A stretch of DNA of 64,000 nucleotides from Epithemia pelagica (taxonomy: Eukaryota; Bacillariophyta; Bacillariophyceae; Surirellales; Surirellaceae): positions 4,960,001 through 5,024,000 of the forward strand of contig OX337228.1 in assembly GCA_946965045.2 (NCBI GenBank). The letters run 5' to 3'. Position 1 is the stretch's first letter. The number at the start of each line of letters is the position of its first letter. A program made the translations under genes and the position numbers. Below are positions 32,081 to 41,599 of the stretch, one piece after another. The notes beneath the pieces are model-generated. The model was not told the DNA's origin. It did no database searches and saw only the letters and a program-made list of their open reading frames with translations.

Positions 32081-35000
32081 ATGGCTCCTTCAGGACCGAA
32101 TGCAACTGATAATGCTTCGGTCGCCGGGCCTGGTTCCCTGCTGGCCCCAAATGATAAATGGATTCCAGTTACGTGGATGCCTCACACAAACCTCTCCCAG
32201 ACGTCTCACGTCAGTGTTAAAATTCGTTCGGTCCAAGTGACGAGAAAACGTAGTTACGGATTTTCAAGCATCAATCGTGGTGAAAGTCAAAACCCTGCAG
32301 ATTTAAACGACGATGAGGGCGAAGAAGAAGATGAATGGAGAGTCAGGGTGACGTTGTGTCATGGGGGAGGCAACGTGCTTGAAAATATGTGCTCTCATTT
32401 GTCGTTAAGCAGTCAAACTCCTGCAGCTTCTGTTGAACCGCGGTCGTATTTCAGCTCGACGAACCTTGAATCGACATTTCATATCATCCCTCGAGTTTCG
32501 GGATCGACACACGAGTGCCACTGGGAGAATGTTGTCCATCTTGCGATGAGATGGAGAGATGTGCCTAGAGACTCTTATTTCTTGTTCGAAGTGCTTGATT
32601 GGGATAACTCTGTGGTATGTGGATCGTGCAAAATAACAAGGAATAGGCTCCTTTCTGCGCCTCACACTTCCGTGCTCCAAATAACAGATCTATCGAGCTT
32701 TTCTTCCACTGTTTTCCAGGTATGGAAGGCTTCAGACAGGATTACGACGGGTTGAGCTTACAGCAGCCCCGCTTGATCCGTGCCGCAACTATGGCCTCTA
32801 TCCACTTGTGCGGCGGAGCGAACGAAAGGACGAAGATAACTTGTTCGCAGAGAAAGATCCTGTATGGAAGGCATCCTTTATTCTCAATCAGATTTCTCGA
32901 TTCGATGAGAAGAATCGAAACTACGGAGTGTTTGGCGCGATACCGTCTGTACCGTGGCTAGACAGTTGGGAAAGGGAAAGCTGTCAAAAAGTTATCGCGA
33001 ACATGGAAGCAGAGGACCAAAACTGGAGAGACCGAGACAACAATCGTCTAGGATGGCTTATCGTTGAACTGCCACATAGCTTGTTCGATATCCCGATTAT
33101 GCACGAGGAAACATTCTACAACACACCCACAGAAGGGGCATGTGGGGCAATTTCTCCCCTCGAGATGGCCGTGTACAGAAAACGGAGAGCCGCGACCTTG
33201 AATGGGCATGGATCTCCTAGCTTCGACGTTCTGGATTTGGCGGCATTTTTAGATTATGAGAACGAAAACGACAATCCTGTGGAAGACAAGTATCGAACCT
33301 TGGCACACGATCTTCTCCGTGGATTGGTTGACCCGGCGCTTAAGCCAGATCGAGAACAACGTACGAAATTGGACGCCATCATTGATTCTCCATCGCATCA
33401 CCCCAGTAGAGAAGAGAAAGATTTGCTATGGCGTTTCAGGTTCAGTCTGGTTGACAACCGACGCGCCCTGACAAAGTTTTTGCTTGCAGTTGATTGGACG
33501 GTTGACAGTGAAGTGGTCCAAGCCGTCGAGCTTCTGGAGCAGTGGCGCAAGAGGAGTCCCATAGAAGTGACAGATGCTCTGAAACTTTTGGGAAAGCATG
33601 TGGCCTTCCAAACAAATCTTGTCAGGTCGTACGCGATTGACACTTTAGCAGCTGCTCCTGATAGTGAGCTACGGCTGTACCTTCTTCAACTCGTCCAGGC
33701 ACTCAAATATGAAACAACAGACGACCCAATGGATAGTCAACCTGGCACTCCCGAGAACAGAGAACAGACACAAGCAAATGAGCGCAACGAACGTCTTTCA
33801 TCTCTGGCCAACTTTCTTATCCATCGGGCAGCTGGTAATCTTGACTTGGCCAATTTCCTTTACTGGTACTTGAAAGTTGAAAAGCAAAGCCCGACACATG
33901 GCGCAAGATACCGCAGAGTCTTTGCGGCATTAGAAGAACGCTTGTCTGCTACAGAGTTTGTCCTCCCAGGAGTCTTCAACGTGGCAACACAAGATGATAT
34001 TCTTAATTCGTCTTCACGACCTTTCCGAACGATTGTCGACTCCGTATCCAAAATTGGGTCGTCGTTTCGACACACCGACAATCCTTCTTCGACGTCTATG
34101 GATGGAGAATCTGGTAGGAAAGCTGGTCGTAAGCGAACAGTGTGGGATGTTTTGGTCGCCCAGGTAAGATGTGTGACTTGTATTTCTTATACGACCGATT
34201 TCAAATTGATTCTAACCTATTCTCCATCTTTGACGTAGGATAAGTTCATTTCGGGTGTGATGGAAATTCAGCAGCGATGTCGTGACGTAAGAGGAAAGAG
34301 AGATGCCAAGGAAGCCCAACTGCAGTCGACACTTGCGGAGGAGGGATTTGATCGAAGCTCGCAGAGACATGCGTTTCCCCTTCCTTCAGCCCCGAATATT
34401 CTAGTGAACGGTTTAAGGCCAGATTCAGCAAAAATGTTCAAGTCAGCCCTATATCCTGCACTTGTTGAATTCCACGTCGAAGCTACCGTTCCTTCGGCAT
34501 CACAAGATGTATCTCATCCACAGGGCACGATGTCGGGATACAAAGTAATCGTTAAGACAGGAGACGATCTTCGCCAGGACCAGTTGATCATCATGATGAT
34601 ACAACTCATGGATGGGCTGTTGAAGCGAGCTGCACTTGACCTTTGTCTTACCCCATATGCAGTGATTGCAATGTCCCCGTCTTCTGGGTTGGTCGAATTT
34701 GTTGATGGCTCATTACCGATATCCCAAATCTTAACCAACCATGCTGGATCGATCATGCAGTTTTTTCAGAGCACATCGCCCGAAAAGGGAGCCAAGTATG
34801 ACGTACGGCCGGAAACCATGGCCACGTATGTTCGTAGTTGTGCGGGGTACTGTGTCATTACTTATATATTGGGTATTGGAGACCGTCATCTGGATAACTT
34901 ACTGCTTCGTTCTTCGGGTCATTTCTTCCATATTGACTTTGGATTTTGCTTTGGCAGGGATCCGAAGCCTCTTCCACCGGCGTTCCGCTTAACGAGGGAG

Positions 35001-35398
35001 GTAAGTTTTGAATTTCATGGTATGCACCTGTGTTGCTTGTGTTCTTCTTTCTCTTACTTGGAGTTTGTTAGATGGTGGACGGTATGGGAGGGATCGATAG
35101 CGCCGAATACCGTCAATTCTGCTCTTTAGCATGCCAGGCGTTCAACGCGATTAGGAAGAGCGCTGGATTGGTGCTGAACTTGTTGAATCTCATGGGCGAT
35201 GCTGGCATTGATGATCTTTCGAACAACCCATCGGCGAATGTGGACGGAGTTATATCCAAGGTCGAAGAGAGATTCCGCCTTGATTTGAATGACGAACAAG
35301 CAGAACGATACTTCAGGGGACTTATTGACGATTGTCTCGCCGCCATCGCTCCGAGAGTCATGGACGTCTTTCACTCGTTCTCGGTGGCCCGCAGATAG
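32081..35398 (+). CDS. VPS34: Class III phosphatidylinositol 3-kinase (VPS34 / PIK3C3)
   Basis: Four exons, 32081-32614, 32688-34163, 34239-35000 and 35072-35398, give about 1032 aa. VPS34 makes phosphatidylinositol 3-phosphate on endosomes and autophagosomes. Domains in order: C2 (about 30-330), helical PIK domain (about 390-620: EKDLLWRFRFSLVDNRRALT, DALKLLGKHVAFQTNLVRSY), then the kinase from about 690. Kinase motifs are VIVKTGDDLRQDQL (ATP lysine region), ILGIGDRHLDN (catalytic loop) and HIDFGFCFG (DFG). The end ...RVMDVFHSFSVARR matches the amphipathic C-terminal helix family. The first intron was placed by matching the C2 strand: after splicing DNSVIYRAFLPLFSRYG aligns gap-free with the human strand. 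It is longer than the ~887-aa human enzyme because of loops such as one before the kinase. Convergent with the F-box/b5 gene. Confidence 0.95.
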
Positions 35399-35704
35399 CT
35401 TGGTTTATCTTTCTCATCTCACGTCTGAACTGTCGAAGTATCGGTTATCGGTTCTACAACATTATACATGTAGTTTACTGCAATCCCCGTTTATTCATCG
35501 GTAAGACCAACTTTTTGCAGTACAATTTAGTATGCAGATCCGAAATCCGACGTATGTAATCGTCTAACAAATCTACGAATAGAAAACGTCATCCATCTCT
35601 ATGTTGTGTTCATGTGGCGGGGTGGCGTTGTCCAATGATTCCTCTTCCGAAGCAATCCAATCTCTGAATGTCATTATCCAAAAGCTCTGAAATCTGAGAG
35701 GCCA
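35399..35704. other. Intergenic, convergent 3' ends
   Basis: About 306 nt between the VPS34 and F-box/b5 stop codons, probably the two 3' untranslated regions. No gene or repeat seen. Confidence 0.4.
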
Positions 35705-37039
35705 TCACAGATCTTCGAGGAAAACAATTTCCAGACCTTGGTTCATGTACCAGGCCCTCCAGCACTCACGAAGAGGATCATAAAAGACCTTCGGCTGCGT
35801 CAGTGACGAAACATGAGCAAATCGACGAAGTGCCTTGGCTTGGTACATTTGTTGTTCCTTGTCAAACGCTGTTTGCGCAGCTAATAGAGTGGACGGCTTC
35901 AATGAGCATGTCATTGCCCGTTCTTCAGGCGGCGGCATGTTCACTGGTCTGGGCATGAATGTATCAGATAAAGGCTCCTCAAGCTTGGTAAAGGATGTGG
36001 GGAAGATTCCAACTCCCCCCTCACCAATCCGCGATTGATCCACGGCTACGCACATGGTTCTCGCTAATCTTCGTGCTCCTTTGGAGTGGCCAATGCGATG
36101 AAAGAATTCAGTCGCATCCTGTCCGGCATGCACCATGACGTTTTCCGGTGATCCTGGATGAGACAATAAAAAGAGGGACATGTCGTATATATGACCAGCA
36201 ATTCCAACCAAACAATCATCAAACGTATTGCATCCGGCCAAGACATAATCCATATAGCACAGTCCAAATCGAAAATATACAAACTTGGAGAACTGCGGAG
36301 GTTCAAAAGGCGCCGACTTGTCAGTCAAACTTCGGGAAGCAGCTTTCTTTCCTACTGTCCATCTTTGAAGAATCCATTCATAATCCCGACGCCAGAGACT
36401 TTTCCAAAGTAAGTTTGATGATTCCCCGCTTTCGACCCATTTTTGACATGATTTGCTGGCGCAGCTAAACGTTACAACGTCTATCGGTTTCAAAAAAGAC
36501 ATGACGTGAATCCAAGCGTCTGCGGGAAGCCCTAACATGTCATCAGCATCGTCCGAAATTCCATTCGTTAGAGACAAGTGCGGTTTGATGGATCTAGGCG
36601 AGGGAATATGAAGTGGTCTCCGAAGAAGCAAAGAGGCAACTGGTTCGCCACAATAAAAGTTTCCTGCCAATTCGAGCAGATCTCCCGTAGAAACATTTTG
36701 TTTGATACGTTGCAAGGGCGATGTACTTCTTGAATCAATTTCTACTCCTTCGAAACCAGAAACAATCCGAAAGAATTTGGCAATGTGGAGAACAAGCGAA
36801 AACAGGGGAGATCCTGAAAAGAAAAGCCCGGCCCTATTTAGCATTTCTTCTGCTTCCCTCTCATTCCATCGGACCGAAAGCCTTCTCTCCATATCTTGCT
36901 CTGCATACACATGATTACAGCTGATTTGTCGACGAAAGATGGTTATTGCGCTAAGAGTGGCTACCAGGAGGATCTGAGGGCCGTAAACGCTGCCGTAGAG
37001 GTAAACTAACTCGCTCATGTCGTCCGAAACGTCAATCAT
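35705..37039 (-). CDS. F-box protein fused to a cytochrome b5-like heme domain, with N-terminal membrane segment
   Basis: A single exon encodes 444 aa. A hydrophobic stretch at about 14-35 (YGSVYGPQILLVATLSAITIF) suggests a membrane anchor. An F-box lies at about 169-215 (MLGLPADAWIHVMSFLKPID, then CASKSCQKW and LWKSLWRRDYEW), the binding site for Skp1 in SCF ubiquitin ligases. A cytochrome b5-like domain follows at about 276-335: VGIAGHIYDMSLFLLSHPGS, then HAGQDATEFFHRIGHSKGAR. Both heme-ligand histidines are present (HPG and GHS), although HPGG is HPGS. The combination in one reading frame needs no splicing to see. A heme-bearing substrate adaptor could sense redox state or lipid enzymes; that role is inference. 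The C-terminal 110 residues are unassigned. Confidence 0.85.
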   Translation of the reverse strand: MIDVSDDMSELVYLYGSVYGPQILLVATLSAITIFRRQISCNHVYAEQDMERRLSVRWNEREAEEMLNRAGLFFSGSPLFSLVLHIAKFFRIVSGFEGVEIDSRSTSPLQRIKQNVSTGDLLELAGNFYCGEPVASLLLRRPLHIPSPRSIKPHLSLTNGISDDADDMLGLPADAWIHVMSFLKPIDVVTFSCASKSCQKWVESGESSNLLWKSLWRRDYEWILQRWTVGKKAASRSLTDKSAPFEPPQFSKFVYFRFGLCYMDYVLAGCNTFDDCLVGIAGHIYDMSLFLLSHPGSPENVMVHAGQDATEFFHRIGHSKGARRLARTMCVAVDQSRIGEGGVGIFPTSFTKLEEPLSDTFMPRPVNMPPPEERAMTCSLKPSTLLAAQTAFDKEQQMYQAKALRRFAHVSSLTQPKVFYDPLRECWRAWYMNQGLEIVFLEDL

Positions 37040-37599
37040 GGTGATCTAAATGATTGCTGCCAGAAAGCAAGGTTTCAGGAATTCAGAGCTTACTTGAGGA
37101 GACGTCGACTTGTTCCACCGTCAGATGGCAGCATCTGCATCTGGGCTTTGAGTCAGAGTTTATGCGACCGAAGGACCTGCACCCGCCTCCGTCTTCTAAC
37201 TCCTACGAGGAACTCTCTAGAGCTAGTTGAGAATGGTAAACATGGAAAGAGCCATGGTCCTACTCCTAGAAAGGAACCAATGCTCTGTGGTCAAACTAGT
37301 CATAATAATATTTATCGGTGCAACTTTGCCAAAGCAGATCTGTTTGCCAAAGCAGACAGCAGGCCCTAAGCCCGAAAAGGCAAGGTATTGTAGGACTGCG
37401 ATGCTGATAATTACGACATAGCTTTACATCAGTTTCTGCGTCCCATATGCGACTAAAAGGTACTGTGTAAATTCTAAAACTTCAAACTCCTATGGATTAA
37501 TGACCCCATCCAATATTGATCAAAAGAGAAAAATCATTCCATCATTTCGCGACAGTGACCGGATACTTTCCATTGACGACCAGCCACGACATAGTGAAC
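37040..37599. promoter_or_regulatory. Divergent promoter region between F-box/b5 and sugar transporter
   Basis: 560 nt between divergent starts. Contains dispersed motif pieces (CTCCTACGAGGAACTCTCTAG near 37200 and CCTACTCCTAG at about 37258-37268). A frame in phase with the transporter extends to 37516 but starts with TTG, so I place the start at 37600. Confidence 0.4.
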
Positions 37600-38910
37600 A
37601 TGATGAAAGACGATCCAGAAGAGGGTACATCGACGGCGGAACTTACACCTCTGAAAGTTTCAGGTGTTGGTATGGTGGATGATGATACCGAAATTAAGGA
37701 CAATTCGGCAGCGAGTGAAATGATTATTCCATCGGGTGACAATGAAGGCGCCACGAAAAAGAGAGCGTCTCGGAAGTCTCGACCAGGGACCATTCAAGTC
37801 AAGTCGGCGACTCCGACAAAGATGGGACGCAAGAGGTCTTCAGAAAGTGCCACCGCTGTTTTCATCAAATACACCGCCTTGTTTCTTTTGGTTGCGCAAA
37901 TGGTAGGACTTGTCCTTCTCATGCGGTACAGTCGCACAATTCACGATCCCGACCAGCCATTGTACTTGGCTTCAACAGCCGTCTTTGTGATGGAAGTAAT
38001 GAAATTGATCATTTGCATTTTGGTAATCACAGTTCAATCCAACGGTGCTATCTTTCGAGAGTTGCATGAACATGTGATCCAGTCCCCTTTGGAAATTGTC
38101 AAACTTACTGTCCCCTCCTTACTTTATACCATTCAAAACAATCTGCTTTATTTGGCCTTGACGAATCTAGATGCAGCAACATACCAAGTGTGCTATCAAC
38201 TAAAGATCTTAACAACAGCTTTGTTTTCAGCTCTGTTGTTACAACGCAAATTCTCTGGTCAGAAATGGGCATCGCTCGTGATACTTACGGTTGGTGTTGC
38301 CATTGTCCAAATTTCGGGCTCTGGTGACCAACATACTCATTCCGATACGAGCAGCGACGCCACTGATTCACAGCAACAACATAATCGCATCATTGGTCTT
38401 GTGGCAGTGTTGTGTGCTGCATGTACGTCAGGTTTCTCGGGAGTTTACTTTGAAAAGATCCTCAAAGGAAGTCGCACTTCCCTCTGGGTTCGTAATGTGC
38501 AAATGGGATTGCCGAGTATTTTGATTGCCTACGTCACGGTGTATTTCAAAGATGGGGTGGCGGTACAAACACAAGGGTTCTTGGGGGGCTACACATCCAT
38601 TGTGTGGACGGTCGTGACAGTACAAGCGGTTGGTGGTTTGATTGTGGCGACAGTCGTGAAGTACGCCGACAATGTGTTGAAAGTCTTTGCCACTTCTTTC
38701 AGCATTGTTGTGTCGTGTATCATATCGGCCTTCTTATTTGAATTTCATCCAACATGGATGTTCCTCTGTGGTGCCAGCCTCGTTGTCACCGCCACCGTTA
38801 TGTACAGCAGTCCAGATGGCCTTGGACGAACAGTGCGCAAAACAAGAAAGAAAACGAGTGCTGCAATTCTTCCGACTAGCCAGAAAAGTAAATCAAAGTC
38901 AATAAAGTAG
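37600..38910 (+). CDS. Nucleotide-sugar transporter, SLC35A (UDP-GlcNAc/UDP-Gal/CMP-Sia) type
   Basis: A single exon from ATG 37600 encodes 436 aa. About ten membrane segments follow a 90-residue hydrophilic N-terminus. Family signatures include TVPSLLYTIQNNLLYLALTN, LDAATYQVCYQLKILTTALF, then GFSGVYFEKILKGS and, near the end, VKYADNVLKVFATSFSIVVS. These are diagnostic of the SLC35A subfamily, which exchanges a nucleotide sugar for the nucleoside monophosphate across the Golgi membrane. Which sugar it carries cannot be told from sequence. A hydrophilic loop (QHTHSDTSSDATDSQQQH) lies mid-protein. The Lys-rich end (SQKSKSKSIK) may be an ER/Golgi retention signal. Confidence 0.92.
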   Translation: MMKDDPEEGTSTAELTPLKVSGVGMVDDDTEIKDNSAASEMIIPSGDNEGATKKRASRKSRPGTIQVKSATPTKMGRKRSSESATAVFIKYTALFLLVAQMVGLVLLMRYSRTIHDPDQPLYLASTAVFVMEVMKLIICILVITVQSNGAIFRELHEHVIQSPLEIVKLTVPSLLYTIQNNLLYLALTNLDAATYQVCYQLKILTTALFSALLLQRKFSGQKWASLVILTVGVAIVQISGSGDQHTHSDTSSDATDSQQQHNRIIGLVAVLCAACTSGFSGVYFEKILKGSRTSLWVRNVQMGLPSILIAYVTVYFKDGVAVQTQGFLGGYTSIVWTVVTVQAVGGLIVATVVKYADNVLKVFATSFSIVVSCIISAFLFEFHPTWMFLCGASLVVTATVMYSSPDGLGRTVRKTRKKTSAAILPTSQKSKSKSIK

Positions 38911-39360
38911 GAGTAGAATTCGGTTTCATGGACCTTGAAAAGCAAGATACCTTCTCTCCTACGGTCGGTTTTGTGGTTATGGTTTATGGTACTAGACTCC
39001 ACTAGCTAAGGATGCCATCGTACTAACAGACCTTACCCTACCTAGCTAGAGGGTACTCCTACGTTTCTTGACATAACAAAAATGTCTGCGATTTTCTGGG
39101 TCATCGATAGAGACTAATGTAGATTAAAATTCTAGGCGTAGACTTCTACTCCTAGCTAGGAGTACCTCCCTAAATCCGTCGCCCCGGCCGCGGTAGACGA
39201 TTCCGCTGCGACTGCGAGTATGCCTCGTAGATTCGATAGTCTATTGACATTAGAAGTTAGGAGTACTTATATATACCTCTCTAGGTAGGTAGCACATCCG
39301 CTAGCTTACCTCCCCATAACCTATTGGCCAACCTCAATTCTCTACTCTCTACTACCTAGG
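38911..39360. repeat. Intergenic repeat island with many CTAGCTAGG / TAGGAGTA motifs
   Basis: The interval shows at least four copies: CCTAGCTAGAGGGTACTCCTA near 39040-39060, CTACTCCTAGCTAGGAGTACC near 39147-39166, GAAGTTAGGAGTACTTATAT near 39252-39271, and CTCTAGGTAGGTAGC near 39279-39293. The core is a palindrome TCCTAGCTAGGA. It ends at the target duplication TAGG (39357-39360) of the adjoining inverted-repeat element. Confidence 0.6.
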
Positions 39361-39501
39361 GACACAGCGCACGATCAGGTATGTGTCAGTTGTCCAGAAA
39401 GCGGGCTGGCGCGCGCCCGCGCGCAAGAAGAAAATTCGTCGGATGCAACACGGGGTATCGTGGAAAACCATGGCGCTTCAGAGGTCGGTCCGAAACCCTA
39501 A

Positions 39502-39592
39502 ACATGTACCTTTTTCCATTCGAAACCTTACAATCGTCCCTATGACCATGGTTTGACTGGTTGTTACCTTTCGAATGGAAAAAGGTACATGT
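39502..39592. repeat. Perfect 24-bp inverted repeat forming a long hairpin
   Basis: Left arm 39502-39525 starts ACATGTACCTTTTTCC; right arm 39569-39592 is its exact reverse complement, with a 43-nt loop. It lies inside the 1.3-kb element near its left end. Transcribed from either strand it would fold into a stable hairpin of small-RNA-precursor size. Confidence 0.85.
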
Positions 39593-39997
39593 TCTGATCT
39601 TCATTTTCTACTTGACATTGTGTACAAGGTGTGGTGCGTTGCGTGGGATGGTTGGGTGGAGTGTCGCGTCCCGTCCCGTCCCATCCCATCGTATCGATCG
39701 AAACACAGAAGTAATAAAATTATGCATACGCTATAGTGTTGTATTTCTAGCCATTAGACCAGTCGTCGTGATTGTTCAGCTCCTGCTGCTGCGTTTCCGC
39801 AAAGTCGGCTGGGACGACTCCAATAGGGCAAGCCAGTCTCTTCGTCGTCGTCGTCGGGCACAAAGTCACGGGCCTGGTAGACAAAGGGCGACGAGGTCGA
39901 TTCAAAGACACGGATATCAAAGCTGACACATTGCTGACACGCCGGTCACTGGTGAGGTACCTTCCAAAGACTGACGCATTGATGGGCAATTTGTGAT

Positions 39998-40190
39998 CCG
40001 CGTTGTGGCTCTCGTTCGTCTCCTTGGTCTTGTTACTCTCGTTGCCCTTGTTCGTCGTGTCGCTTTCGTTGCCCTTTGTTGCTCTCATTGGTTGTGTTAC
40101 CTCTCGTTGGTCGTGTTGCCCTTGTTGCTCTCGTTGGTAGTGTTGCTCTCGTTGGTCTCGTTGCTCTTGCTCGTATTGGTGATTGCTGGA
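39998..40190. repeat. Low-complexity imperfect tandem repeat (CTCGTTG-type)
   Basis: Short units of the form TCTCGTTG / CCCTTGTT / GTTGGTCTCGTTGCTC recur with variation through about 190 bp. On the minus strand they translate to Asn-Glu-Ser-Asn-Thr-Thr repeats in frames that are broken by stops and shifts. I take this as drifting repeat DNA within the element, not a gene. Confidence 0.65.
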
Positions 40191-40577
40191 AGATTGAGAG
40201 GTTGTTTGGTTGCCTTGCTTTTCACCTCAGCCAGCCCTTCCCCAGCATGCAACTTGTTGCCTCGGATGCAAGTACTGCGACGGCAATTGTTGATGTACGT
40301 CGACATGTTTGGTTGTTGGTTTTGTGTTTGCGCTTAGCACATCGGTGCTTTGTCATCACTGGAGAGAGAGAGCGGGTGCTGCGAGTCCTTCCAACAAGCG
40401 GGGTCGACGATCGTGTACCACATCTTGTTGGTCCATGGCAAGCAAGGTAGGATCATTGGGTCGTCGAGTATCCAGAAGAGGAAAGGGGCACGGAGGTACG
40501 GCATTGATTGTGATGGAGTGTCCCCTCCCGGTCACGTGGGTTGTTGTTACGAGTACTCTCGTAGTTGAATTTCTCTC

Positions 40578-40600
40578 TTTACTGACTAATTGTCAGTAAA
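40578..40600. repeat. 9-bp hairpin near the right end of the element
   Basis: TTTACTGAC, a 5-nt loop TAATT, then GTCAGTAAA. Perfect stem. Could be a transposase-binding or terminator-like structure; no direct evidence. Confidence 0.6.
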
Positions 40601-40666
40601 CTGAGAATGTAAGCGTAACACTCTAATTAAGCCCCACCACATACCTGATCGTGCGCTGTGTCTAGG

Positions 40667-41599
40667 GAGAGCTCAATTCCAAACTCCAATATCCCATTGG
40701 GCCTATCCGAATTCTACGCGTACTTGTAAAAGTCTTGACACAGTATTTTTTATGACGTACTCCTAGCTAGGAGTACAATAGCAGGAGTCCTCTAGGTAGG
40801 TAGGTATGAACCCTCAACCTCGGGTGTTGATCTTCCAGCATGCACTTCCGGCAAGAAATAATTGCTGGCACTTTGAATTTGAACTCTCTAGCTAGTGCCG
40901 GCATCGAAAACTCGATCCAAGAATCGAAAGAAATCATTCTTTCTCGCTAGGTTTTGGAGCATCGCCAAGAACGGGTCGCGGACTGATTGTACCAGCGGAC
41001 GAACATTTGCGCCCAAGTCATGACAACACGTGTCAGATGTCATGCGATTCTGCGTTCGCCAACGCAGAAGAGGAAATCCGAATTCTGTTTGATTTCTGAC
41101 TTGTCAGTGATGGAGACGTAGTTGCTCGGTACTTGATCGCACATGACCGAATGACCAAGCAGTGGTCGTATTCGTTTGTTGCATTCGTTTAGTTCCTTTC
41201 ACACCTTCTCCAACATTCTCTTCTCCCTTCCGAACATAGAGAGAGGACTCGCCGCACCTGTCGTTTGTCTTCTCTCTTCTTCGAAGGTTCCCTTCTGTTG
41301 GTACGACGTCCTGTGCATCGACATAAAGGTGAGTGATGGTAATCACATGTCAAGCTGAAGTCGATGGCGCTGCAATTGATCGCAGGTCAGGGCACCCCGA
41401 CGAATTGAAGCATTGGTGCGGAGGAGAAAGACGGCTGTTTCTCGTTGTCGTTCATGTAGTGGTAGATGCATCTTGTTTCATGACAGTGGAGATGGGCATA
41501 GGATCATACTTCACTGGCAACCTCCTCTGTCGCATCTGGAAACACATTGATTGATCTCATATTATTCATTGCTTCTGGGCTTTTCTTCGACCAGCCACA
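40667..41599. other. Intergenic region upstream of second HSF
   Basis: About 930 nt. The left part has dispersed motif copies (GTACTCCTAGCTAGGAGTAC at 40758-40777, then TCCTCTAGGTAGGTAGGTATG). The right part is leader and promoter of the HSF gene. A CGAAGGTTCC at 41282-41291 is a minimal inverted pair of HSF half-sites, so self-regulation is possible. A GTGAGT at about 41330 could be a leader-intron donor. No protein gene. Confidence 0.45.
41282..41291 (+). promoter_or_regulatory. Candidate two-unit heat-shock element
   Basis: CGAAGGTTCC reads as nGAAn followed by nTTCn. A working element usually has three or more units, and only two are clear here. It is about 310 bp upstream of the second HSF start codon. 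Confidence 0.25.

Larger units (their letters stand above)
39361..40662. mobile_element. 1.3-kb inverted-repeat element, probable non-autonomous DNA transposon
   Basis: The two ends are perfect 25-bp inverted repeats: left 39361-39385 beginning GACACAGCGCACGATCAGG, right 40638-40662 its exact reverse complement. Immediately outside, TAGG occurs on both sides (39357-39360 and 40663-40666), which reads as a 4-bp target-site duplication. The inside is 1302 bp with no transposase I can recognise; minus-strand frames there are Asn/Thr/Glu/Ser repeats. It also holds a 24-bp internal inverted repeat and a 9-bp hairpin. By structure this is a cut-and-paste element moved by a transposase encoded elsewhere. 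Superfamily not assigned; 4-bp duplications other than TTAA are uncommon. Confidence 0.75.

Noticed and set aside
32615..32755. Continuation of the first VPS34 frame to a TGA
   Set aside because: Reading through ends the C2 domain early. A 73-nt intron from GTATGT to ACAG restores a strand that aligns without gaps to the human enzyme.
39747..40306. Asn/Thr/Glu/Ser-repeat frames on the minus strand as a protein gene
   Set aside because: The two frames are out of phase and broken by stops, follow a drifting tandem repeat and show no domain. I treat them as repeat DNA in the element.
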